From NCBI RefSeq assembly GCF_938030785.1, contig NZ_CALHIK010000185.1, positions 1-8,388 of the forward strand: DNA of 8,388 nucleotides, given 5' to 3'. The position numbers were made by a program, and so were the translations under genes. The notes under the pieces were generated by a model. The model worked only from the letters and a program-made list of their open reading frames with translations, was not told the DNA's origin and did not search any database. Source of the stretch: an uncultured Campylobacter sp. GTDB lineage: Bacteria > Campylobacterota > Campylobacteria > Campylobacterales > Campylobacteraceae. This document shows positions 1-5,876 of this stretch, one piece after another; the first letter of the stretch is position 1; each line of letters begins with the position of its first letter.

Positions 1-32
1 GCCCCGCCGATGTCGATACCGATAAAATGCAT
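1..32 (-). CDS. Partial gene start, ASKHA-fold kinase/ATPase-like (5' end only)
   Basis: Only the first ten complete codons and part of the eleventh lie in the window; the gene continues past base 1. The minus strand reads MHFIGIDIGGA from an ATG at 32-30. Hydrophobic residues followed by GIDIGG is the phosphate-1 motif of the actin/hexokinase/Hsp70 superfamily, as seen at the N-terminus of ROK sugar kinases and BadF/BadG-type ATPases. The start is well fixed because an in-frame TAA lies three codons upstream (41-39). ROK proteins normally have Thr after the two glycines, but here the partial codon gives Ala, so a different ASKHA branch is possible. No strong ribosome binding site is visible; a GGA lies about ten bases upstream. 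The fold assignment rests on eleven residues and the substrate cannot be told. Confidence 0.5.
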   Translation of the reverse strand, partial: MHFIGIDIGG

Positions 33-181
33 AAAATTTTAAATCCGTCGAAAAATATTTCTACGCCGTAGAACTTTGTCGCAATCTTAGCTTTTTAAGA
101 CTTTTATATCGCTGAAATTTAACGTTCGCGGGCGGCGCGGATTAAATTTAGCCTCGCGCCGCGTTTGATTAGTTTTTAAAT
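33..181. other. Intergenic gap with two inverted repeats
   Basis: This AT-rich gap lies between the end of the downstream DMT transporter gene and the start of the partial gene, both on the minus strand. It holds no open frame of note. Two symmetric elements are visible: a 15-base dyad at 59-73 (TTCTAC, three bases, GTAGAA) and an 8-bp GC stem at 132-139/155-162. I see no convincing -10 box for the partial gene, so it could be read through from the transporter genes or use a promoter I cannot recognise. Confidence 0.5.
132..162 (-). terminator. Candidate terminator stem-loop after the DMT transporter pair
   Basis: GCGGCGCG at 132-139 is the exact reverse complement of CGCGCCGC at 155-162, giving an 8-bp all-GC stem with a 15-base AT-rich loop, about 20 bases beyond the stop codon of the transporter gene. 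On the minus strand no U-run follows the stem, so it is not a classical intrinsic terminator. It could instead protect the 3' end or be a chance feature of a GC-rich tract. Confidence 0.3.
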
Positions 182-1114
182 TTAGCGCTCGCGGGCGATT
201 AAAATTCCGCTTAAAATCACCACCGCGATGCCCGCTAGCACGATCGGACCCGGCAGTTTGTCTCCTAGCATAATTCCGAGCGCCATGCTAAAGAGGATGT
301 CGCTATAGCTGATCGCAGCGACTATACCAGCTTTACGCGAAGCGGCGTAGGCGCGTGTCATGTAAATTTGAAAGTAGATCCCGCTGACGCCCAGAAGCGC
401 CACGAGCACCCAGCCAAGCAGGCTCGGTAGATTAAAGTAAGCAAGTCTCGCCAAATCCGCCCCGCTGAAAAGCCCTAAAATTTTGACCTCGCTATCACCG
501 AGCGCCCAGCCCGCAGCCATCATCATCGCGCTTAGAAAGGTAGCGGACGAGACGAAAACCAGCACGATGAGGTTGGTGGCGTAGTATTTGCGCAGCTCGC
601 GCACGCTCGTGTATGCAAGCCCCGCGCACATACCGCCGAAGATTCCCACCGCGTCGGTTACGCTGATGCCGATGTGCGGGCGCACGACGAGTAAAATTCC
701 GCCAAAGCCGAGCAGTATCGCAAACCAGCCCTTAGAGCTTAGCTTTTCGCCTAAGAAAAACGCCGAAAATAGCGCGGTAAAAATGGGCGCCGTCTTTTGG
801 AAGGTAAAAGCGGTGCCAAGATCGATGTGAGCGATGTTGTAAAAGGTCGCTAAGATACCGCAGCTGCCGATAAAGCCGCGAAACGCGAGCAGCCACGGCT
901 TGCCGCCCGGGCCCAGATTTTTTACCCGCCTTAGTGAAAACAGCACGATGCCGATGCCTACGACGTTGCGGAAAAACACGATCTCGGCGCTGCTCATCCG
1001 CTCCGCCATGACCTTGGCTAGTGCGCCGTTTAGCGCGAAATAAAAGCTCGCTACGAGCATATAGTAAACGCCCAGATGTTTCAGCCAAAACGCGGAGTAA
1101 AATTTCTGCTTCAT
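182..1114 (-). CDS. DMT-superfamily transporter, EamA domains (downstream paralog)
   Basis: This is a 310-residue inner-membrane protein of the drug/metabolite transporter superfamily, which moves small metabolites; the substrate cannot be read from sequence. It has the usual length and the two-fold EamA layout: about ten hydrophobic helices, with repeat one at about residues 15-147 and repeat two at about 155-307, and basic residues at helix ends (RRVK 62-65, RELRKYY 172-178). The stretch FQKTAP (105-110) in the first repeat and RAYAASRKAGIVAAISYSD (254-272) in the second recur almost unchanged in the neighbouring gene, so the two are paralogs from tandem duplication. Compared with that neighbour it has about nine extra residues before the eighth helix (about 211-234). 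Its ATG lies only six bases after the stop of the upstream paralog and has a poor ribosome binding site, which suggests one transcript with coupled translation. Both run opposite to the der cluster. Confidence 0.85.
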   Translation of the reverse strand: MKQKFYSAFWLKHLGVYYMLVASFYFALNGALAKVMAERMSSAEIVFFRNVVGIGIVLFSLRRVKNLGPGGKPWLLAFRGFIGSCGILATFYNIAHIDLGTAFTFQKTAPIFTALFSAFFLGEKLSSKGWFAILLGFGGILLVVRPHIGISVTDAVGIFGGMCAGLAYTSVRELRKYYATNLIVLVFVSSATFLSAMMMAAGWALGDSEVKILGLFSGADLARLAYFNLPSLLGWVLVALLGVSGIYFQIYMTRAYAASRKAGIVAAISYSDILFSMALGIMLGDKLPGPIVLAGIAVVILSGILIARER

Positions 1115-1120
1115 CGCGCG

Positions 1121-2026
1121 CTACTTTCGGTTCGCCACGAGCGCGCCCGCGACGATGATGAGCGCCATACCTCCAAGCGCCATGAAACCGGGCAGGGCGT
1201 CGCCTAGCAGCAGCCCAAATAGCGTCGAAAAGATGATGTCCGCATAACTGATCGTAGCTACTATGCCCGCTTTGCGCGTCGCGGCGTAGGCCTTGGTGAC
1301 GTAGGTTTGATAAAACAGCCCCAGCAGCCCCAAAAGCACGGCAAAGAGCCAGCCCTGCGCGTTTGGAATTTTAAATTTAGAAAGCATAAAGCTCAGCGCA
1401 GGCGCGTCTATAAATTCCGCCGCGATCATAAGCGCTACTGGTATCAGCGTGCCGGCAAGAAGCGCAGAGAGGATGATCGTATCGGAGCTATAGTATTTGC
1501 GCAGCCCGCGCACGGAGGTAAGCGCCATCGCGGCGAATAATCCGCTTAAAATTCCAAAAATATCGCTCGGCTGCAAGCCAAACTGCGGCTGAATTACCAA
1601 AACGATGCCCACAAAGCCCAAGCAGACCGAGAACCAGCCCATTGCGCCGAATTTTTCGCCGAGGGTAAAGTACGCGATGATCGCCGTCCAAATGGGCGCA
1701 GTTTTTTGAAAAGTAAATGCCTCGCCGAGGCTGATGTTAGCGACATTATAAAAAAATACCATCAGCCCCAAAATCCCGATAATGCCGCGAAACGCGAGTG
1801 TAAAAGGATGACCGCCTTTGTTTGCGAAGCGCGCCGTACGGGGGCGAGCCTTGATTTTATAAAGCAGGATCAAAAGTCCGGGCAGATTGCGAAAGAGCAC
1901 GACCTCAAGCGATGAAATTTGCGCGCCCAAAAGCTTGGCAAAAACGCCCGTAAGAGAGTTGTAAAAGCACGCCATCAGCATATAATACACGCTTAGATGG
2001 TGCAGCAAGAAGTTGTTGTATTTCAT
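1121..2026 (-). CDS. DMT-superfamily transporter, EamA domains (promoter-proximal paralog)
   Basis: This 301-residue polytopic inner-membrane protein has two EamA repeats (about residues 13-148 and 155-299) and about ten hydrophobic segments. It shares most of its conserved blocks with the next gene: VYYML near the N-terminus, SS-E-V--FRN at 38-47, LGEAFTFQKTAP at 100-111, SVRGLRKYY at 171-179 and KAYAATRKAGIVATISYAD at 245-263. Transport of an amino acid, nucleoside or similar metabolite is the family expectation; no substrate is implied by the context. The ATG is supported by AAAGGGG four bases upstream and by a TATAAT box further up, and it is the first gene of the two-gene minus-strand unit. 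There is no frameshift or missing segment, so both paralogs look intact. Confidence 0.85.
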   Translation of the reverse strand: MKYNNFLLHHLSVYYMLMACFYNSLTGVFAKLLGAQISSLEVVLFRNLPGLLILLYKIKARPRTARFANKGGHPFTLAFRGIIGILGLMVFFYNVANISLGEAFTFQKTAPIWTAIIAYFTLGEKFGAMGWFSVCLGFVGIVLVIQPQFGLQPSDIFGILSGLFAAMALTSVRGLRKYYSSDTIILSALLAGTLIPVALMIAAEFIDAPALSFMLSKFKIPNAQGWLFAVLLGLLGLFYQTYVTKAYAATRKAGIVATISYADIIFSTLFGLLLGDALPGFMALGGMALIIVAGALVANRK

Positions 2027-2048
2027 CGCGCCCCTTTAAATTTGCGAA

Positions 2049-2054
2049 ATTATA
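2049..2054 (-). promoter_or_regulatory. -10 box for the DMT transporter pair
   Basis: On the minus strand this reads TATAAT, a perfect sigma-70 -10 hexamer, 22 bases before the start codon of the first transporter gene. Upstream is AT-rich sequence without a clear -35, as is usual in Campylobacter. A start of transcription near 2042 would leave a leader of about 15 bases containing the AAAGGGG ribosome binding site (2031-2037). It is inferred from sequence alone. Confidence 0.55.
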
Positions 2055-2071
2055 CACGCATAATGATTAAA

Positions 2072-2103
2072 TTTTAATATTCCGCCGTTTTAATATTCCG
2101 CCA
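2072..2103. repeat. Tandem 16-base direct repeat
   Basis: TTTTAATATTCCGCCG (2072-2087) is followed at once by TTTTAATATTCCGCCA (2088-2103), differing only in the last base. It sits directly upstream of the -10 box of the transporter pair, about where an activator or repressor would bind, but the copies are direct rather than inverted and may simply be a replication-slippage duplication. Confidence 0.7.
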
Positions 2104-2460
2104 CGCCGCCTGCTTTTGCGCGCCTGGCGCGACCGCTCGTTTTTGCAATTCGGCGCTTGAATGCGCAAAGCAGCCAAATTTGCGTAGCTGCGGGCTTTTA
2201 TGCTTTCGTGTAGTTGCGCCCGTTTTTGTGTTTTGATCGCTAGCTTTCGTGCTTAGGCTATGTTTTTAAATTTTATAAAATTTGCGTGCAACCCCGCCTC
2301 GGCGATATGTTCGGCGATGGCTCGCGCGCCTTGGCGTCTTTTACGAGCGGCGTCCCGCTAGTGTCGCGATAAAATTTCGCTAAATTTAGCGCCTAAATTT
2401 TATAAAATTTTGCCGCCCGACTTGCGCGAGCGAGCGCATAGAATTTGGCTTTAATCTATT
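2104..2460. other. Gene-free divergent intergenic region with AT palindromes
   Basis: Between the transporter pair and der there is no reading frame with a plausible start, ribosome binding site and family resemblance; frames that enter from der on the opposite strand are shadows. Visible structure: two identical 16-base palindromes AAATTTTATAAAATTT at 2268-2283 and 2395-2410; a perfect 14-base palindrome CGCTAAATTTAGCG at 2378-2391; and two mutually exclusive stems, CGCAAA/TTTGCG (2164-2169/2179-2184) and GCAGC/GCTGC (2170-2174/2187-2191). The rest alternates AAATTT words with GC-rich stretches, as in the right-hand gap. It could be decayed coding sequence or hold a small RNA, but I cannot support either. 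Confidence 0.5.
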
Positions 2461-2466
2461 TTTGGT

Positions 2467-2472
2467 TATAAT
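2467..2472 (+). promoter_or_regulatory. -10 box of the der promoter
   Basis: TATAAT, preceded by a T-rich run and GG (2459-2466), matches the epsilonproteobacterial sigma-70 pattern of a T-rich tract plus -10 without a strict -35. Transcription would begin near 2479, leaving roughly 20 bases of leader before the GTG of der. This placement rules out the in-frame TTG at 2462 as a start, since it would lie upstream of the transcript. It is probably the main promoter for the der-aroK-trpS group. Confidence 0.65.
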
Positions 2473-2497
2473 CGCGCCAAAAACTACAAGGACGAAC

Positions 2498-3883
2498 GTG
2501 AAAAGTTTGATCATCATCGGGCGCCCCAACGTCGGCAAGTCGAGCCTTTTTAACCGCCTAGCGGGCGCTCGTATCGCCATCACGAGCGACGTTGCGGGCA
2601 CGACGCGCGATACCAATAGAGCCGAAGCCGAAATTTTCGATCGCCGCGTGCGCGTGATCGATTCTGGCGGCCTGGACGATGCCTCCGAGCTGTTTGTGCG
2701 CGTGCAGGCTAAGACGCTAAGCGAGGCCAAGAGCGCGGATTTGATAATCTTTATGACGGACGGCAAGCTGCTTCCGAGCGATGATGAGCGGCGGATATTT
2801 TTCTCGCTACAAAAGCTCGGTAAGCCCATCGCCCTAGCGGTCAATAAAATAGACGGCAAGCGCGACGAGGAGCGCAGCTGGGAGTTTAACGAATTCGGCG
2901 TTAAATTTTTCCCGATCTCCGTTTCTCACAACAGCGGCATCGATGAGCTGAAAGAGTGGATATATGGCTTTTTGGACCCTGCGCCTGCGCAGCAGGACGA
3001 GGATGAAATTTTTGACGATTTTATAGAGGGCTTTAACGACGAGGGCGAGCCGAAAGAGGGGCGCGACGAGGAATTTTATGCAGACAAGACCATCGGCGTG
3101 GGCATCATCGGGCGGGTGAACGTCGGCAAATCAAGCCTTCTAAACGCGCTTGTGGGCTCGCAGCGCTCAGTCGTGAGCGATTATGCGGGCACGACGATCG
3201 ATCCGGTGAACGAAAGAATGGAATTTGGGGGGCGCACACTCGAGTTTATCGACACGGCGGGTATTCGCCGCCGCGGCAAGATCGAGGGCATCGAGCGCTT
3301 CGCGCTAAATCGCACCGAAAAAATTTTACAAAGCTCTGACATCGCGCTTTTGGTGCTTGACGCAAGCGAGCCGCTAAACGAGCTGGACGAGCGCATCGCG
3401 GGGCTTGCGGCTAAATTTGAACTCGGGCTTATTATAATTTTAAACAAATGGGATCTTTGCGAACGCGATTACGACGAGTTTTGCCGCGATCTGCGCGATA
3501 GGTTTAAATTCCTTTCCTACGCGCCGATCATCAGCGTCAGCGCGACGGACAAGAAGCGGATACATAAAATTTACCCGCTCATTTTGGATGTTTATTCAAA
3601 TTTCACGCGCAAACTCGGCACCGCAAGGATCAATGAAGCCATAGAGGCTGCGATCAAAACCCATCCGATACCTCGAGAGCGGGGCAAATCGGTTAAAATT
3701 TACTACGCCGCACAGATCGGCTTTGCGCCGCCGAAGATCGCTCTTGTAATGAACCGCCCAAGTGCGCTGCATTTTAGCTACAAGCGCTATTTGATAAATA
3801 AACTGCGCGCGAGCTTTGCTCTTTCGGGAAGTCCGCTAGTGCTGCTGCCGCGCAAAAAAGGTGAGAGCGATGAAGAGCGGTAA
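2498..3883 (+). CDS. der: Ribosome-assembly GTPase Der (EngA)
   Basis: Der is an essential cytoplasmic GTPase with two G domains that acts in maturation of the 50S ribosomal subunit. With the GTG start it has 461 residues, close to the family norm. G domain 1: GRPNVGKS (8-15), AGTTRD (33-38), DSGG (55-58, where many members have DTGG), NKID (116-119). An acidic linker follows (about 160-195). G domain 2: GRVNVGKS (205-212), AGTTIDPV (230-237), DTAGIRRRGK (252-261), NKWD (316-319), SVSAT (346-350). The C-terminal KH-like domain (about 355-450) carries MNRP (418-421). I chose GTG at 2498 because AAGGA (2488-2492) lies five bases upstream, because residue 1 then immediately precedes the first beta-strand as in homologs, and because a longer version from TTG at 2462 would overlap the -10 box. 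The last 14 bases overlap aroK, so the two are probably translationally coupled. Confidence 0.95.
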   Translation: MKSLIIIGRPNVGKSSLFNRLAGARIAITSDVAGTTRDTNRAEAEIFDRRVRVIDSGGLDDASELFVRVQAKTLSEAKSADLIIFMTDGKLLPSDDERRIFFSLQKLGKPIALAVNKIDGKRDEERSWEFNEFGVKFFPISVSHNSGIDELKEWIYGFLDPAPAQQDEDEIFDDFIEGFNDEGEPKEGRDEEFYADKTIGVGIIGRVNVGKSSLLNALVGSQRSVVSDYAGTTIDPVNERMEFGGRTLEFIDTAGIRRRGKIEGIERFALNRTEKILQSSDIALLVLDASEPLNELDERIAGLAAKFELGLIIILNKWDLCERDYDEFCRDLRDRFKFLSYAPIISVSATDKKRIHKIYPLILDVYSNFTRKLGTARINEAIEAAIKTHPIPRERGKSVKIYYAAQIGFAPPKIALVMNRPSALHFSYKRYLINKLRASFALSGSPLVLLPRKKGESDEER

Positions 3884-4841
3884 TATCGTACTCATCGGCT
3901 TTATGGGGGTCGGCAAGGGCACGGTAGCGCGGGCGCTGGCTGCGCAAAGCGGGATGTTTGCGCTTGATTGCGACGATATGATCGAAAGCTACGCCAATAA
4001 AAAGATCGGGCAAATTTTTAAAGAGCAGGGCGAGCAGAGCTTTAGAAAGATGGAAGAGGGCCTTGCGAAATTTTTAGAAAAGTCCGTCCGCTGCGCCGTG
4101 ATCTCCACCGGCGGCGGCTTTTACGCCGTGAAAAATTTAAACAAAATCGGCACCGTCGTGTATCTGAAATCAAGCTTTGAGGGGATCATTAATCGCTTAA
4201 AAAATAGCGAAAACGCGGAGAAAAAATTTGCCAAGCGCCCGTTGCTAGCGGATCTACAAAAGGCCGCGGCGCTGCACGCTCAAAGAGACGGGGCGTATGA
4301 AAAAAAGGCCGACATCGTAATCGACGTCGAAAATAAAAGGGTAAAAAAGATCGTAAAAGAAATTTGCTCCGCCTGCGACGGGCTAAATTTAAAGGGGAAA
4401 AAGATGTCTAAGCAGAAGTGCTCTGACGGCGGCAAAAATTCCAAGCCGCACGGCAAAGAGGGCAAAAACGATAAGCTTGAAAAGAAAGAGGCGCTAAAGC
4501 AAAAGCTGCGTGAGCTACTGGAGGGCTTAGAGCGCGAGCAAATTCCAAAGCGGGTGATCGCGTGGCACTTCGATCTTTACGAACCTTACGCGCTACAGCT
4601 CGCGGGATCGAGTAGCTTTGATGCGGATGACGACGACTGGGCGTGCGAGGACGAGGATGAATTTTATCCGCAAAGTTCACGCCTGCAGCTTGATTTTTTA
4701 AGCGAGCTTTCGTGGCGACAGGTTTTAAAAATACTCGTGCAGGCTCTGCGCGAGCTGCGAGAGCAGATGCCAGATGCAAAAATTTTTAAGTGCAAGCACG
4801 TCGCCGTGGGTTTTGTGGACGGCGATCTGATTTTGATTTAA
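3870..4841 (+). CDS. aroK: Shikimate kinase with acidic C-terminal extension
   Basis: Residues 1 to about 169 are a complete shikimate kinase, which phosphorylates shikimate with ATP in the pathway to chorismate and aromatic amino acids. Visible motifs: P-loop GFMGVGKGT (10-18), DCD (33-35) for magnesium and shikimate, FR (58-59), STGGG (79-83), lid KRPLL (122-126), QRDGAYEKKAD (138-148) with the adenine-side Arg139. The P-loop has Gly17 where most shikimate kinases have Ser/Thr; GKGT is the adenylate-kinase form. Shikimate kinases usually end near residue 165-180, but this frame runs to 323. A lysine-rich linker (about 175-212) and a separate domain follow, with WHFDLYEPY (232-240), an acidic centre DADDDDWACEDEDE (251-264) and a hydrophobic end. 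I do not recognise that domain. ATG at 3870 is preferred over GTG at 3861, which lies within the AAAAAAGGTGAG ribosome binding region. It overlaps der and precedes trpS by ten bases. Kinase assignment is secure; the fusion is as read. Confidence 0.85.
   Translation: MKSGNIVLIGFMGVGKGTVARALAAQSGMFALDCDDMIESYANKKIGQIFKEQGEQSFRKMEEGLAKFLEKSVRCAVISTGGGFYAVKNLNKIGTVVYLKSSFEGIINRLKNSENAEKKFAKRPLLADLQKAAALHAQRDGAYEKKADIVIDVENKRVKKIVKEICSACDGLNLKGKKMSKQKCSDGGKNSKPHGKEGKNDKLEKKEALKQKLRELLEGLEREQIPKRVIAWHFDLYEPYALQLAGSSSFDADDDDWACEDEDEFYPQSSRLQLDFLSELSWRQVLKILVQALRELREQMPDAKIFKCKHVAVGFVDGDLILI
4393..4398 (+). promoter_or_regulatory. Internal ribosome binding site within the aroK frame
   Basis: AGGGGA lies five bases before the internal ATG at 4404, at the junction between the kinase domain and the lysine-rich linker. 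A strong Shine-Dalgarno sequence in the correct place is the main evidence that the downstream domain can be translated separately. Confidence 0.45.
4404..4841 (+). CDS. Possible free acidic C-terminal protein from an internal start in aroK
   Basis: Codon 179 of the aroK frame is an ATG with AAAGGGG and then six bases before it, a ribosome binding site at least as good as those of the annotated genes. The 13 bases AAATTTAAAGGGG also precede the first DMT transporter start. Initiation here would give a 145-residue protein in the same frame: a basic lysine-rich start (residues 1-34), a predicted helix (KKEALKQKLRELLEGLERE, 27-45), WHFDLYEPY (54-62), an acidic stretch rich in Asp/Glu around DDWACEDE (76-83), another helix with WRQVLKILVQALRELREQ (104-121) and VGFVDGDLILI at the end. 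Cysteines are few and there is no signal peptide or membrane segment, so it should be cytoplasmic. It may be an independent gene whose boundary with aroK was lost, or only the tail of a fusion. Confidence 0.4.
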   Translation: MSKQKCSDGGKNSKPHGKEGKNDKLEKKEALKQKLRELLEGLEREQIPKRVIAWHFDLYEPYALQLAGSSSFDADDDDWACEDEDEFYPQSSRLQLDFLSELSWRQVLKILVQALRELREQMPDAKIFKCKHVAVGFVDGDLILI

Positions 4842-4851
4842 AGGAGCAACG

Positions 4852-5823
4852 ATGAGAATTTTAACGGGTCTTCAGCCCAGCGGCAAGCTGCATTTGGGCA
4901 ACTACTTCGCGAGTATCAAGCAGATGGTGGATGCGCAAAATGCGGGCGAGCAGATGTTTATGTTTATCGCAAACTACCATGCGCTCACGTCCGTAAGCGA
5001 CGGTGCAAAGCTAAAAAACTCCACCTACGAGGCCGCCGCGGCGTTTTTGTCGCTGGGGATCGATCCGAAAAAGACGGTGTTTTGGGTGCAAAGCGACGTG
5101 AAAGAGGTGTTGGAGCTTTACTGGATTTTAAGCGGATATGCGCCGATGGGGCTGCTCGAGCGAGCGCACGCCTACAAAGACAAGATCGCAAAGGGCTTTG
5201 AGAGCAAGCACGATCTGTTTAGCTACCCCGTGCTGATGGCGGCGGACATCCTGCTATACAGCGCGGAGGTCGTGCCTGTGGGCAAGGATCAGATCCAGCA
5301 CGTCGAGATCGCCCGCGACATCGCGCTTAAATTTAACAACGCCCACGGCGAAATTTTAACTATTCCGCAAGCGCGCGTAAACGATGAAGTGGCGATCGTG
5401 CCGGGCACGGACGGCGCGAAGATGAGCAAGAGCTACGGCAATACGATCGATATTTTTGCAGATGCCGTGACGCTAAAGAAGCAAATTTCAAGTATCGTAA
5501 CGACCTCTGAACCGCTAGAAGCGCCTAAGCAGTGGCGCGGATGCAATGTCTATAACATCGCGAAGCTGTTTTTAAGCGAGGCGGCGGAGCAAGCGGCGCT
5601 GCGGGCTCGCTACGAGCGTGGAGGCGAGGGGCACGGGCATTTCAAGGCGTATCTAAACGAGCTTGTGCTTAGCTACTTCAAAGATGCGCGAGATAAATTC
5701 GAATACTATCAAAGCCACCGCGAAATTTTAGACGAGATGCTAAGACAGGGCGCGCAAAGGGCGGCTGCGACGGCTGCTTCATTGATGCAAAAGGTTCGCG
5801 CCGCCGTGGGGATTTATCGCTAA
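4852..5823 (+). CDS. trpS: Tryptophanyl-tRNA synthetase
   Basis: TrpS is the cytoplasmic class Ic aminoacyl-tRNA synthetase that charges tRNA-Trp with tryptophan using ATP. The 323-residue length is typical of bacterial TrpS. The HIGH-type motif is PSGKLHLGNY (9-18) and the KMSKS loop is AKMSKS (189-194). Other family blocks are YPVLMAADILLY (125-136), VPVGKDQIQHVEIARDIA (141-158) and VPGTDG (183-188), which frame the tryptophan and adenylate pocket. ATG at 4852 has AAAGGAG (4840-4846) five bases upstream; this site overlaps the aroK stop codon, so the genes sit in one operon. I recall serS following trpS in C. jejuni, but here an ACT-domain gene follows. The last codons and the stop form the left arm of a stem-loop. 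Confidence 0.95.
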   Translation: MRILTGLQPSGKLHLGNYFASIKQMVDAQNAGEQMFMFIANYHALTSVSDGAKLKNSTYEAAAAFLSLGIDPKKTVFWVQSDVKEVLELYWILSGYAPMGLLERAHAYKDKIAKGFESKHDLFSYPVLMAADILLYSAEVVPVGKDQIQHVEIARDIALKFNNAHGEILTIPQARVNDEVAIVPGTDGAKMSKSYGNTIDIFADAVTLKKQISSIVTTSEPLEAPKQWRGCNVYNIAKLFLSEAAEQAALRARYERGGEGHGHFKAYLNELVLSYFKDARDKFEYYQSHREILDEMLRQGAQRAAATAASLMQKVRAAVGIYR

Positions 5824-5846
5824 GGAAGGCTTTGTAAGCGATAAAT
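5812..5846 (+). terminator. Stem-loop spanning the trpS stop codon
   Basis: ATTTATCGCT (5812-5821) is an exact 10-base inverse of AGCGATAAAT (5837-5846), with a 15-base loop that could itself fold weakly (AAG/CTT). The left arm contains the last two sense codons and the T of the trpS stop. What follows is A/T-mixed rather than a U-run, so efficient intrinsic termination is doubtful. A partial terminator, an RNA-processing site or a structure separating expression of trpS from the following pair are all possible. Confidence 0.4.
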
Positions 5847-5849
5847 TAG

Positions 5850-5855
5850 TAAAAT
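5850..5855 (+). promoter_or_regulatory. Weak candidate -10 box before the ACT-domain gene
   Basis: TAAAAT lies in an AT-rich stretch of the 53-base gap between trpS and the ACT-domain gene, 21 bases before that start codon. No clear -35 or T-rich lead-in is seen. It is offered only because this is the widest gap in the plus-strand series and lies directly after a stem-loop, where a second promoter would make sense. Confidence 0.25.
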
Positions 5856-5876
5856 AAATTTTAAAAAGGAGTAAGA

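Noticed and set aside
2119..2131. CGCGCCTGGCGCG followed some bases later by a T-run, resembling a terminator.
   Set aside because: The stem would be only four pairs with a five-base loop, the T-run is not adjacent, and no plus-strand gene ends here.
2462..2497. A longer der beginning at TTG 2462, twelve codons upstream of the GTG.
   Set aside because: It has no ribosome binding site, overlaps the probable TATAAT box and adds residues before the first beta-strand that Der proteins lack; GTG 2498 has AAGGA at proper spacing.
2386..2859. A 157-codon open frame on the minus strand.
   Set aside because: Most of it lies opposite the conserved first G domain of der, has a Ser/Leu-rich low-information composition and no recognisable motif; it is a shadow.
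4408..4779. A 123-codon minus-strand frame opposite the aroK C-terminal extension.
   Set aside because: Considered as an alternative to the unusual extension, but it is Ala/Arg-rich in the way of GC-rich antisense shadows, lacks a ribosome binding site and opposes operon direction. The plus frame is continuous with aroK and has ordered sequence features.
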